A DNA stretch of 64,000 bases from Desulfovibrio sp. Marseille-P6017. Lineage in GTDB: Bacteria > Bacillota_A > Clostridia > Peptostreptococcales > Peptostreptococcaceae. Position 1 is the stretch's first letter, and every line of letters begins with the position of its first letter. Position numbers and translations under genes: made by a program. The DNA is taken from assembly GCA_900604495.1 (NCBI GenBank), contig UWOR01000014.1:26462-90461 (forward strand). The letters run 5' to 3'. The notes beneath the pieces were generated by a model. That model ran no database searches and was not told the origin of the DNA. It saw only the letters and a program-made list of their open reading frames with translations. Positions 1 to 8,287 of this stretch are shown one piece after another.

Positions 1-1134
1 GCAATTTGAATCCAAAGTAGATGATAAAATACCATTTCCACTTTTAACTTGAGTTATAGATACATATTGCTTTTCATCTATATGAAATACTTTACCTCTT
101 AAAAATCGTCTTTGTTTACTACATTTATTATAATAATCACTAAGTACAGCTTTTTCTCTATTTATAGATATTTCATCTTTTCCACTAAGCTTTTCTAATA
201 TGGGTTTAACTAAAAGTTCAAAAGTTGTTAAAGCTGCTGTTGGATTTCCAGATAAACTTATTATAGGTGTTTGATTAAATTTACTAGCTAATACGGCTGA
301 ACCTGGCTTTATCGTTATTTTCCAAAATAACTTTTCGCCATTTATCATATCAATAGCCTCTTTTAATAAATCTTTATCTCCTACAGAAGCTCCCCCTGTT
401 GTTATTATTAAATCTACTTTGTTAGATAACTCTTTTATTCTACTTCCTATATCATAAGCATTATCGTCAGAGTGCTCTATATACTCACAATTAAAACCTA
501 ATTCTAAAATCCTTGCTAATATGCTATACTTGTTGCTATTATATATCTTTCCTTCTTCTAATTCTTTATCTATATCAAATACTTCATTTCCTGTGGTCAA
601 AAAAGCTATTTTAGGTTTTTTATAAACTGTAATTTCTTTTATACCAGAACTTGAAAGTATTCCTATATCTGAATACTCTAACTTCTTTCCACATCTTATC
701 AAAATTTGATTTTCCTTTATATCTTCTCCCTTAAAACATATATTTGCATCTTTTTCTATATCTTTTAGGAGTGTTATATATTCATTTTCACTTAATACAT
801 CTTCCTTTTTTATTACACCATTGCATCCCTTAGGTATTGGTGCTCCAGTCATAATTTTCACAGCTTCATGTTCTCTTACTTCACCTTTAAATACATCTCC
901 TGCAAAAACTTCCCCTATTACCTTATATCTAGAGTTTTCATTAATATTTTTAATATTTATAGCATATCCATCCATAGCTGATTTATCAAAAGGTGGATTA
1001 TTGATTTTTGAGTAAATATCTTCTGCAATTATGTTACCTATGCCATCAAGTATGAATACTTTTTCTTTTTCACACTTTTCAATATTAGAATTGAGTATTT
1101 CTAAACTTTCTTCTAAACTTATAAATGATTTCAT
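1..1134 (-). CDS. moeA: MoeA molybdopterin molybdenumtransferase (C-terminus beyond window)
   Basis: Final step of molybdenum cofactor synthesis: inserts molybdate into adenylated molybdopterin. Reading the minus strand from the ATG at 1134 gives about 378 open codons running off the window start, so the last part is missing. Visible MoeA marks are PPFDKSAMDGYA at residues 47-58, MTGAPIPKG near 95, TTGNE near 200, a GGASVGD loop and SLSGNPTAA. It is the last gene of the nitrate-reductase/mobB operon but is separated from mobB by about 300 bp carrying a structured RNA and a terminator, so it is probably also controlled separately. The family call is secure; whether the cofactor serves only the adjacent reductase cannot be seen. 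Confidence 0.93.
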   Translation of the reverse strand, partial: MKSFISLEESLEILNSNIEKCEKEKVFILDGIGNIIAEDIYSKINNPPFDKSAMDGYAINIKNINENSRYKVIGEVFAGDVFKGEVREHEAVKIMTGAPIPKGCNGVIKKEDVLSENEYITLLKDIEKDANICFKGEDIKENQILIRCGKKLEYSDIGILSSSGIKEITVYKKPKIAFLTTGNEVFDIDKELEEGKIYNSNKYSILARILELGFNCEYIEHSDDNAYDIGSRIKELSNKVDLIITTGGASVGDKDLLKEAIDMINGEKLFWKITIKPGSAVLASKFNQTPIISLSGNPTAALTTFELLVKPILEKLSGKDEISINREKAVLSDYYNKCSKQRRFLRGKVFHIDEKQYVSITQVKSGNGILSSTLDSNC

Positions 1135-1223
1135 TTTTATCCTCTTTTCACATAATTTTAATTTATATATCAAAATATTTAATTATATGTAAAAATTCGC
1201 TTTCTTCAAGTGAAAATCCCCCT

Positions 1224-1263
1224 AAAAAATAAAAACTTATTACTTTTTTGTACAAGTAATAAG
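1224..1263 (-). terminator. Intrinsic terminator in the moeA leader
   Basis: Perfect 10-bp stem (arms 1254-1263 and 1236-1245) followed on the minus strand by a T-rich run (1235-1224). It lies upstream of moeA, so it would act as an attenuator in a riboswitch, or end the mobB transcript. Confidence 0.75.
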
Positions 1264-1414
1264 CCTTATCATTCAAATTAATACAGCATTTATAATAATT
1301 TGATGCTTATTTTCCTTCCCAAAATGTGGAGATAATTTCTTTTCAAAAATTACCCTGTGAATTAAATTAATTCAGGCATAGCGTCCATAGTATTATCTTT
1401 AGGTTACTATGCTC
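1224..1414 (-). ncRNA. Structured leader RNA upstream of moeA, candidate molybdenum/tungsten-cofactor riboswitch
   Basis: Read on the minus strand this 190-nt gap folds into successive hairpins. The first (arms 1407-1412 and 1376-1381) holds CCTAAAG (1403-1397) and TATGG (1389-1385), nearly the 11-nt tetraloop receptor. The second pairs 1373-1376 with 1354-1357. The third is a 7-bp stem (1351-1345 with 1340-1334) closed by a GAAA tetraloop at 1344-1341. A 10-bp hairpin with a T-rich tail follows (1263-1224), a typical intrinsic terminator. A GAAA loop plus its receptor and a terminator just before moeA suggest a Moco/Tuco-type riboswitch. The class assignment is inference from context; the folding elements are visible. 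Confidence 0.55.
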
Positions 1415-1430
1415 AAGAAAATATAATCAA

Positions 1431-1937
1431 TTAATTTTCAATTTTATAATCTTCTTCTTTTTCTATTAAGTCAGCTAGCTCTTTAAAGTTGCTTTTGTTT
1501 ATTACAGCTATATCCCCATAATTAAATGGTATATCACTAGCTATAGCTACTAATTTTTCCTTCGGTGAAATTATAGATTTACTTATTTTATCTCTATAAA
1601 TTTCTATTTTTCTAAGTGAACTCCTCTTATAACCTTCAACTAATATAATATCATTTTCACTATGTATATCTTTTATAATTTCATTTAAATTCATTTCTTC
1701 TTTTAATTCTTTTATTTTTGCATATCTATTTTTTGAAGATATTATAACAGTATCTGCTCCCGCTTGTCTATGTTTATATGTATCTTTTCCTTCATGATCT
1801 ATATCAAATCCATGTACATCATGTTTTATTGTGGCTATTTTATAATTTCTAGCTTTAAGTTCTTTTATAATGCCTTCCATTACAAAGGTTTTTCCAACAT
1901 TAGAGCAGCTGCCTACTATATTAATTACTTTTGCCAC
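1431..1937 (-). CDS. mobB: MobB molybdopterin-guanine dinucleotide biosynthesis adaptor
   Basis: GTP-binding adaptor protein that helps make or deliver the guanine-dinucleotide form of the molybdenum cofactor used by DMSO-reductase-family enzymes. At 168 aa it has the normal length. The P-loop GSCSNVGKT is at residues 9-17 and a Walker-B-like ILVEGYK near residue 98. It lies 41 bp downstream of the FAD oxidoreductase on the same strand, fitting a dedicated role in maturing the adjacent nitrate reductase. No mobA is present in the window, so that partner must be elsewhere or dispensable. Confidence 0.9.
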   Translation of the reverse strand: MAKVINIVGSCSNVGKTFVMEGIIKELKARNYKIATIKHDVHGFDIDHEGKDTYKHRQAGADTVIISSKNRYAKIKELKEEMNLNEIIKDIHSENDIILVEGYKRSSLRKIEIYRDKISKSIISPKEKLVAIASDIPFNYGDIAVINKSNFKELADLIEKEEDYKIEN

Positions 1938-1978
1938 TTCTTACCTCCTAAAATCATACCCGTATAACTATAAAAATA

Positions 1979-3205
1979 TTAATTGTAACTAAATTCTAAG
2001 TTTTTTTCTAGGTTAAAGAAATCTGCATAATCTATATCAAATATATTTTTCTTAACTCTTGATATATCTATATTTTCTTTTATCAGCTGAGTTAAAACTC
2101 CAGCGTAAGATAAATCACCTTGAATTATAGCTCCATATATTTTTCCATTCTTGTGAATTATCTTTTTATAATTACCATCACATTGTTGTATCTCTATATT
2201 ATAACTTTTATCTTCTACTTCTACCATACCTAATGATAATGTCGGTATTCCTAAAAAATTCATTGTATTTTTACTTCCAAAAAAGTCAGTCATCTCCGCA
2301 CTTATACCTAAAGCATTCTTAGCTGCTATTATGCCTTCTTTTACTGCTGTTGGCCATATTGGATTTCTTCCAGTAACATCTCCTGCACCATATATATTAT
2401 CTACAGAGGTTTTACCAAAAGTATCTATTATTAATCCAAATCTATCACACTCTACATTGCTATTTTCTAAAAAAGTTAAATTAGACCTTACCCCTGTAGC
2501 TACTACTACTAATTCGCATGGTATTTTTTCACCAGTATTTAAAAGTAATGCTTTTGGATTGTTATTTTTATCAATAAGTAACTTTTCAGCTTTTACTCCT
2601 AATTTTATACGTACATTGTTTGCCTTAAATTTATCTTCATATACTTTTGATGTATAGTTATCTAATTGAAGGGGAAGTATCTTATTACCCATTTCAACTA
2701 ATGTTAATTCAATATTATAATGAAGTAGTCCACTCAATGCGTCTATACCTACAAGACCAGCTCCTAAAACTACTACACTTTGTACCTTACTTGCCTTTTC
2801 TTTTATAAGTATAGCATCATCTAAGTTTCTAAGTCCTACAACATTATTAGCTTCTCTTAAATTTTCTATTGGTGGTATAAAAGATGATGCTCCACTAGCT
2901 ATTATTAAATTATCATAATCAATTACTTTATTATTAGATAAAACTACTTTATTTTCAGTATCAATAACTTTCTTTACTTCTACACCTTTTATCCAGTTTA
3001 TATTATAATTTTCAAAGAATTTTTCATCTGTAAAATTAAGTTGTTCTATATCTCTATGTTCAGATATATAATGATGTAGTATACATCTTGAATAAACATA
3101 CTCATCCTTTGATATTAATGTTATTTCACAGTTTTTATCAAACTCTCTTAATGTTTTTGCTGCACTAATTCCTGATGCTGAAGCACCTATAACTATAAAT
3201 CTCAT
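1979..3205 (-). CDS. FAD/NAD(P)-dependent oxidoreductase of the nitrate reductase operon
   Basis: Pyridine-nucleotide-disulfide oxidoreductase-fold flavoprotein, 408 aa. An FAD-binding GASASGISAA begins at residue 7, an NAD(P)-binding VVLGAGLVGIDAL lies near 145, and the second FAD motif GAGDVTG near 275. No CxxxxC redox pair is seen, so it resembles rubredoxin/ferredoxin reductases or nitrite-reductase flavin subunits rather than disulfide reductases. It starts 4 bp after the ferredoxin gene, which implies tight co-expression. Inference: it feeds electrons from NAD(P)H to the ferredoxin and then to the molybdoenzyme. Clostridium perfringens is known to use a similar NarB, ferredoxin and NADH-oxidoreductase set. 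Confidence 0.85.
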   Translation of the reverse strand: MRFIVIGASASGISAAKTLREFDKNCEITLISKDEYVYSRCILHHYISEHRDIEQLNFTDEKFFENYNINWIKGVEVKKVIDTENKVVLSNNKVIDYDNLIIASGASSFIPPIENLREANNVVGLRNLDDAILIKEKASKVQSVVVLGAGLVGIDALSGLLHYNIELTLVEMGNKILPLQLDNYTSKVYEDKFKANNVRIKLGVKAEKLLIDKNNNPKALLLNTGEKIPCELVVVATGVRSNLTFLENSNVECDRFGLIIDTFGKTSVDNIYGAGDVTGRNPIWPTAVKEGIIAAKNALGISAEMTDFFGSKNTMNFLGIPTLSLGMVEVEDKSYNIEIQQCDGNYKKIIHKNGKIYGAIIQGDLSYAGVLTQLIKENIDISRVKKNIFDIDYADFFNLEKNLEFSYN

Positions 3206-3209
3206 AATA

Positions 3210-3617
3210 TTATACCTCCTCTAATGTAATAGCTCTCATAAGGCATTTCTCTACACACTGAGGTGTACCTTTTTCTGTACTTTTACATCCATCACATTTC
3301 ATGATCTCTTTGTGAAGCGTACTCTCTGCTTTTAATACACCATATGGACAGGCCATTATACACATATAGCAACTAGCACATTTATCTTTATCATATTTTA
3401 CAAGACCAGCTTCATTATCTTTACTCATAGCACCTGTCATACAAGTATATACACATTCTGGTTTATCACAGTGTCTACAGAAAATTGGAGCATATATCCC
3501 ATTAGAATCTATTGTTATTCTACTTCTACTTTCTTCAGAATTATGCGATACGATACAGGCTGTAGTACAAGTTAAACATCCAACACATTTAGATCTATCA
3601 ATTTTTATTCTCTTCAT
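3210..3617 (-). CDS. Four-cluster 4Fe-4S ferredoxin subunit (NarB electron-transfer partner)
   Basis: Iron-sulfur subunit of 135 aa of the type that accompanies DMSO-reductase-family molybdoenzymes. Four cysteine groups are visible: CVGCLTC from residue 11, CRHCDKPEC in the middle, CASCYMCIMACP, and a final CDGC with CVEKC, enough ligands for four cubane clusters. There is no signal peptide or membrane anchor, so it is cytoplasmic. It lies 12 bp after the catalytic subunit gene and 4 bp before the flavoprotein gene, placing it between NAD(P)H oxidation and the molybdenum site. Confidence 0.88.
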   Translation of the reverse strand: MKRIKIDRSKCVGCLTCTTACIVSHNSEESRSRITIDSNGIYAPIFCRHCDKPECVYTCMTGAMSKDNEAGLVKYDKDKCASCYMCIMACPYGVLKAESTLHKEIMKCDGCKSTEKGTPQCVEKCLMRAITLEEV

Positions 3618-3629
3618 ATTTACTACCTC

Positions 3630-5720
3630 TTACTTTTTCATTATTTTTACTGGTACTGTTTTAAATGATGGTTCTTTTGAATATGGATCGTAAATAGATG
3701 GTGTAAGTGCATTTGTTTCTATATAGTGTATTGGTGCATATAAGTGATCTTTTTTTACTGTATCACTTATTTTTACATCAAATTCACTACAAACTCCATT
3801 CATTGACTTCACCTTTACTCTTTCATTTTCGCTTATATTTAACTCTTTAGCTAATTCTGGATTCATAAACATATAAGATTTTTCAGAGTATATTTTTATA
3901 CTTTCATCAATCTCTCTAGTTCTTACATTTGTATGCCATTGTCCTACTGTTCCTCTTCCTGAGTTAAAAATATATGGATACTCTTCATTTGTTTTCATAG
4001 GATTTTCTCTTACATCTTCAAAGTGGAACTTAGCTTTTTTAGAAGGTGTATAATATTTACAATCTTCATAGAGTCTTCTTTCATCCTCACTTATAATGTC
4101 CCCTTCTTTAAATGGCCATTGAACTCCTTTTGAGCCTTCTTTATTTGGACCTTCTAGTAATTCATAAGTAACACCTGTTATATCACAAGGCATTCCCTTT
4201 GAACATTTTTTTAATAATTCAAAGGCATCTCTTGGAGTTTTCCAATTATCTAGTAAGCTTCCCATTCCTAAATGTTTACCTATGTTGTATATTATTTCAT
4301 AATCACTTAGCTCGCCTTCTTCTTTTTGTAAAACTGGATTAACTTTAGATAATCTTCGTTCCGTATTTATTAGTACTCCTTCTTTTTTAATTGCAGGCAC
4401 TGATGGTAAAAATAAATCAGCCAACTGTGCTGTATGTGTATCTGAATATATGTCTTGAACAACTAGGAATTCAAGATTCTGTGCCGCCTTTCTAAATTCG
4501 TCATTATTTGCCCAAGAATGTCTTGGATTAGTACATAGTATCCATAACCCTTTTATTTCTCCAGCTATAGCTTTTTCTATTATTGCATTGTATGGAATAG
4601 TTGGTTTTGTAGCAAGTATACTTTCATCTACCTCTAAAGCCTCTGATACTGCTTTTCTTCTGATTGGATTATCAAAATCTCCTCCGCCATATAATCCTGA
4701 AGTATTGCTAAATGCTCTTGATCCCATGGCATTACATTGTCCTGTTAATGAATTTGCTCCTGTGCCTGGTTTGCCCATATTTCCGGTCATTAAAGCTATG
4801 TTTATTATTGCTTGAGCTGTTCTTACCCCCTCATAGCTTTGGTTAACTCCCATAGTCCACCATAACGAAACTCTTTTTCCTTCATATATTGTTTTAGCTA
4901 AATTATATACTCTCTCTTTAGATATACCAGTTTTTTCATAAACAGTATCTAAAGTAAATTTACTTACATGTTCCTTAAATTCTTCGAAGCCTTCAGTGTT
5001 ATCTTCTATATAATTTTTATTTATCCATTCATTTTCTATTAATACATTGGCAACGGTATATAAAAGACTTAAATCCCCTTTAGGATTTATATCTATCCAT
5101 TCATTAGCCATCATAGCAGTTTCCGACTTTCTTGGATCTATGACTATTATATTTGCGTCTTTATTATGTTCCATTATACGCCCCCAGAATACTGGATGAG
5201 CTATTACTGGATTTGCTCCTATAAATATTAATGTATCTGAAAGCTCAGCATCTTTTAAAGTATATGGAGGTGCATCAAATCCAAAGGTTTGCTTGTGAGC
5301 TACAACTGATGTTGCCATACATAATCTCGTATTTCCATCACCATTTATCTTCATATAATTTCTACCTACATGGCCAAGTATAGCCATGTCTTCTGTTGTC
5401 ATCTGACCTGTGCTTATATAAGCTACACTTTCTTTCCCGTACTTTTCTTGAATATCAGTCATTTTCTTTACAAATACTTTAAATCCTTCTTCCCAAGATA
5501 TTTCTTTTATATTTCCATTTTCATCTTTTAAAAGAGGATATATGCTTTTTTTAACTTTAGTTTGTTGTTTATCTAAATTTAATCCTTTTATACAGCAAAA
5601 ACCTTTATTAACAGGATAATGCTTTGTTGGACTTACTTTTATTATTTTTTCACCTTCAACATAAAAATCTATGTTACAAGCTAATGCACATAAGTTACAA
5701 GTAGATTGAATTTTCTTCAT
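3630..5720 (-). CDS. narB: NarB-like cytoplasmic nitrate reductase catalytic subunit
   Basis: Molybdopterin oxidoreductase of 696 aa. The N-terminal CNLCALAC with a later Cys near residue 44 binds one 4Fe-4S cluster. NTRLCMATSV near 130 carries a Cys in the position of the Mo ligand and resembles NarB/NasA/NapA proteins (R-x-C-M-A-S) rather than Sec-containing formate dehydrogenase. The C-terminal molydop-binding domain starts near 590. No Tat signal is present, so the enzyme is cytoplasmic. Neighbours (TDT channel, ferredoxin, flavoprotein, mobB, moeA) make a complete nitrate-to-nitrite module. A formate dehydrogenase or other oxyanion reductase cannot be fully excluded without phylogeny. 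Confidence 0.8.
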   Translation of the reverse strand: MKKIQSTCNLCALACNIDFYVEGEKIIKVSPTKHYPVNKGFCCIKGLNLDKQQTKVKKSIYPLLKDENGNIKEISWEEGFKVFVKKMTDIQEKYGKESVAYISTGQMTTEDMAILGHVGRNYMKINGDGNTRLCMATSVVAHKQTFGFDAPPYTLKDAELSDTLIFIGANPVIAHPVFWGRIMEHNKDANIIVIDPRKSETAMMANEWIDINPKGDLSLLYTVANVLIENEWINKNYIEDNTEGFEEFKEHVSKFTLDTVYEKTGISKERVYNLAKTIYEGKRVSLWWTMGVNQSYEGVRTAQAIINIALMTGNMGKPGTGANSLTGQCNAMGSRAFSNTSGLYGGGDFDNPIRRKAVSEALEVDESILATKPTIPYNAIIEKAIAGEIKGLWILCTNPRHSWANNDEFRKAAQNLEFLVVQDIYSDTHTAQLADLFLPSVPAIKKEGVLINTERRLSKVNPVLQKEEGELSDYEIIYNIGKHLGMGSLLDNWKTPRDAFELLKKCSKGMPCDITGVTYELLEGPNKEGSKGVQWPFKEGDIISEDERRLYEDCKYYTPSKKAKFHFEDVRENPMKTNEEYPYIFNSGRGTVGQWHTNVRTREIDESIKIYSEKSYMFMNPELAKELNISENERVKVKSMNGVCSEFDVKISDTVKKDHLYAPIHYIETNALTPSIYDPYSKEPSFKTVPVKIMKK

Positions 5721-5769
5721 ATATTTATTCTCCTATTCGGTTAAGTTTTAACAATTATTTTTAGTTTAC

Positions 5770-6753
5770 TTATTTTTTATAACTATTCACTAACATTTTC
5801 ATAAAATTAAATAAAACAAATGATATTATTGCCGTTGTTATATAAATTTGAACACCTGATAATTCTTTTACAATTATTGATAAAGTAGTATATCCATTAG
5901 CTTCTAAAAAACCACTCATTTTTACGGATGCTACAATTCCTATAGCCATTGGGAAAGTAAGTCCTGCAAATCCAGGATTAAACTTAAAACTAAAGAATTT
6001 TGGCATTTTGTATAAAACAAATACTAATGATAATAAAACTACAATGTATAATCCATAAACTATTGCTGAGTTTGGATTTTGTATAAAGTTAAAATAACTT
6101 ACCAAGCAAAGACTTGATGGTGCTAATATTATCGCTTGAGTATGATACATCGGATCTTTTACATCATATTTTACTAATCTATAAATCATAAATGGCATTA
6201 TTATACATAAAACAGTTATTCCATAATACACTACTATTTTGCATATTTCCGGCTCATTCATGACTCCACCAACTACTGTTGATACCATTATTCCATTGTA
6301 AGTGACAAACCAGCTCGGTAAAAAAGTATTCATATTAAATCCTTTTATAACATTCCTATAAGTAAATATAACTATATGTATAGCATGAATTATAAGACCT
6401 ACAAACCACAAACATTTTCCTAATATTGAGTTAAAAGTAAAAACATAACTTCCTAAAATCATAATAACCATTGTTATTCCTGCATATAAACTTGCTGGAA
6501 CTGTATTAGAGTATTCTTTTTTTACTGTGTCAAAACAACATATTATTTTTATTATATATGCTATTAAAGTTATTGTTGCTGCCAATGCAGTTATATGCCT
6601 TATTCCATTATATCCAAGCGGTAAATATATATTTGAAAGAGTTAATGCTCCTACAAATGTTGGCATAACCGCAATTGGCATATTCCTAACTTTCTCAATA
6701 AATGAAGTTTTCTCCATAATTCCATTTATTTCCTTTAATGTAACATTCTCCAT
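5770..6753 (-). CDS. TDT-family (TehA/SLAC1-like) anion channel or transporter
   Basis: Membrane protein of 327 aa with about ten hydrophobic segments and the N-terminal PIAVMPTFVGALTLSN region typical of the tellurite-resistance/dicarboxylate transporter family. Plant and bacterial members conduct small anions such as nitrate, chloride or malate. It is the first gene of the nitrate-reductase operon, 49 bp upstream of narB. I infer a role in nitrate uptake or nitrite release, although the usual nitrate carriers belong to the NarK family. A CRP/FNR-type site lies upstream. Start chosen at the ATG preceded by a GGGGGAT ribosome-binding site. Confidence 0.82.
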   Translation of the reverse strand: MENVTLKEINGIMEKTSFIEKVRNMPIAVMPTFVGALTLSNIYLPLGYNGIRHITALAATITLIAYIIKIICCFDTVKKEYSNTVPASLYAGITMVIMILGSYVFTFNSILGKCLWFVGLIIHAIHIVIFTYRNVIKGFNMNTFLPSWFVTYNGIMVSTVVGGVMNEPEICKIVVYYGITVLCIIMPFMIYRLVKYDVKDPMYHTQAIILAPSSLCLVSYFNFIQNPNSAIVYGLYIVVLLSLVFVLYKMPKFFSFKFNPGFAGLTFPMAIGIVASVKMSGFLEANGYTTLSIIVKELSGVQIYITTAIISFVLFNFMKMLVNSYKK

Positions 6754-6835
6754 AGAATATCCCCCTCATTACTTTTCAAGTTATTTTTTTAACAAATATT
6801 CATGTCGTTTATTGTTAATTTTTATACAATATAAT

Positions 6836-6841
6836 ATTATA
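6836..6841 (-). promoter_or_regulatory. Probable -10 box of the nitrate reductase operon
   Basis: TATAAT on the minus strand. With a start point near 6827-6829, the palindrome at 6861-6876 would be centred about 40-41.5 bp upstream, the class II activator position. No good -35 is visible, as expected for activator-dependent promoters. Confidence 0.5.
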
Positions 6842-6860
6842 ATATATTCATATTTATTTC

Positions 6861-6876
6861 TGTGATATATGTCACA
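6861..6876. promoter_or_regulatory. CRP/FNR-family operator (TGTGA-N6-TCACA)
   Basis: TGTGATATATGTCACA is a perfect 16-bp palindrome with the canonical CRP spacing. It lies 108 bp upstream of the TDT/narB operon start codon and just in front of its probable -10 box. Only one such site was noticed in the window. Confidence 0.7.
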
Positions 6877-6892
6877 TATTTTTCATGTATAC

Positions 6893-6931
6893 AAAAAAGA
6901 GCAAATTTAACTTTAAATTTGCTCTTTTTTA
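6893..6931 (-). terminator. Terminator after the PhzF gene
   Basis: Inverted repeat with arms AAAAGAGCAAATTTAA and its complement around a short loop, T-run on either strand. It closes the phzF transcript and insulates it from the nitrate operon promoter. Confidence 0.85.
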
Positions 6932-6937
6932 TATTAT

Positions 6938-7723
6938 TTATATATAAATTTCACCCTTTAAGTATAATCTTGCTTTTCCACTTATTTTGACTCTATCTCC
7001 GTCTACTTCACAAACTAAAATACCTTCTCTATCTGATAATTGTTTTGTAATCATCTTATTCTTTTTTAATTTTGCAGACCAAAGAGGTATCAAACTACTG
7101 TGAGATGAACCAGTTACAAGATCTTCATTCACTTCTAATTTTGGAAAAAAGCAACGTGATATAAAATCTTCATTTTTTCCAATTGATGTAACAACTATAC
7201 CTATACCATCTGTTAATAACTCTAATTTTGAAAAATCGGGATTTAATGATTTAATATCATCTTCTTTATTGTAAATAAGAATTAAATCCCTTGATAAGTA
7301 TGCTTCTAATGGTGCCTTTCCAATTGCTTCTATTATGTCATTACTTATATTTACTTTTTTAGGCATCCTATTTGGAAAATTCATTGTATAAGATTCTTTG
7401 TCCTTAGTAACTTCTAATACCCCACTTAATGTTGAAAATTTTATTTTATCAATATTTTTATCTATATAGTTAAATATTACAAATGCTGATGCAAGCGTTG
7501 CATGTCCACATAAATCTATCTCAGCTTTTGGTGTGAACCATTTTAAATCATAACAATCTTCACAGTTTTTATTTTTTGTGACAAAAGCTGTTTCTGATAA
7601 ATTATTTTCAGATGCAATTTTTTGCATTATACTATGTTCAATTGAGTTATCTAGTATACATACACCTGCTGGATTCCCACCAAAAGTTTTTTCTGTAAAA
7701 GCATCTACAATATAGTACTTCAT
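6938..7723 (-). CDS. PhzF family isomerase-like protein
   Basis: Member of the PhzF/YddE family, with a diaminopimelate-epimerase fold. At 261 aa it is at the short end of the family. The conserved N-terminal GNPAGVC is at 16-22, the LSETAFV loop carries the catalytic-type Glu at residue 44, and LCGHATLAS marks the first domain; GSSHSSL replaces the usual G-S-A-H-C of the second. Substrate is unknown for most family members and nothing nearby suggests phenazine synthesis. It is downstream of a small hypothetical gene on the same strand with a 47-bp gap. Confidence 0.85.
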   Translation of the reverse strand: MKYYIVDAFTEKTFGGNPAGVCILDNSIEHSIMQKIASENNLSETAFVTKNKNCEDCYDLKWFTPKAEIDLCGHATLASAFVIFNYIDKNIDKIKFSTLSGVLEVTKDKESYTMNFPNRMPKKVNISNDIIEAIGKAPLEAYLSRDLILIYNKEDDIKSLNPDFSKLELLTDGIGIVVTSIGKNEDFISRCFFPKLEVNEDLVTGSSHSSLIPLWSAKLKKNKMITKQLSDREGILVCEVDGDRVKISGKARLYLKGEIYI

Positions 7724-7770
7724 AATATTTCCCCCTTCTATACGCTTTAGCGACTTTATAACATACTTTA

Positions 7771-8142
7771 TTATATTACTATGGTTGGTATATTATAAAT
7801 ATTTAAAACATCTTTCAATCCATCTATTATTTCTTCTCTTGAAAAATTATATACTTCTAATTTTTTATCATCATATTTATTAATAGTACTATAGAAATCA
7901 ATTGCTAATTTTAAGTAATCATTATTATCTTTATCTAGATTTTTGAAAATTAAATCTTCGCTTTCACATATTTTATCTTCTTGTAATAATGACTTTATTT
8001 TTTTATATAAAAGATCACACTCTGTTAAATTACTATCATTTTCTATTTCATAAGTAATTGTATCTTTGTTAAATATTATTTTAGCTACAAATCTAACTAA
8101 ATCTTCTATTTGATTAAGTAACCAGTCTTGTTTATATCCCAT
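7771..8142 (-). CDS. Small helical protein, DUF6483-like
   Basis: Cytoplasmic 123-aa protein, acidic and predicted helical, beginning MGYKQDWLLNQIEDLVRF. The N-terminal KQDWLLNQIEDL pattern resembles a family of small clostridial and bacillar proteins of unknown function (DUF6483); that assignment is from memory and not secure. There is no signal peptide or metal motif. It precedes the PhzF gene on the same strand and may be co-transcribed with it. A good GGAGGG ribosome-binding site lies in front of the ATG. Confidence 0.7.
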   Translation of the reverse strand: MGYKQDWLLNQIEDLVRFVAKIIFNKDTITYEIENDSNLTECDLLYKKIKSLLQEDKICESEDLIFKNLDKDNNDYLKLAIDFYSTINKYDDKKLEVYNFSREEIIDGLKDVLNIYNIPTIVI

Positions 8143-8287
8143 AACTTTCCCTCCTTATTGTGCCCTACTAAAAGTATATCTTTTATTTTCTATTTAGTAT
8201 AATTAAATATATTAATTTATTAAAATAATATAAATAGTAATAACCTAAATTATTTTACTTTAACTTTTTAATATTCTTAAATTTATA

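Noticed and set aside
3630..5720. Selenocysteine formate dehydrogenase
   Set aside because: No in-frame TGA at the Mo-ligand position; the ligand is Cys in RLCMAT and the context fits NarB-type nitrate reductase.
6740..6890. FNR box TTGAT-N4-ATCAA sought before the nitrate operon
   Set aside because: Not found; only the CRP-type TGTGA-N6-TCACA palindrome is present.
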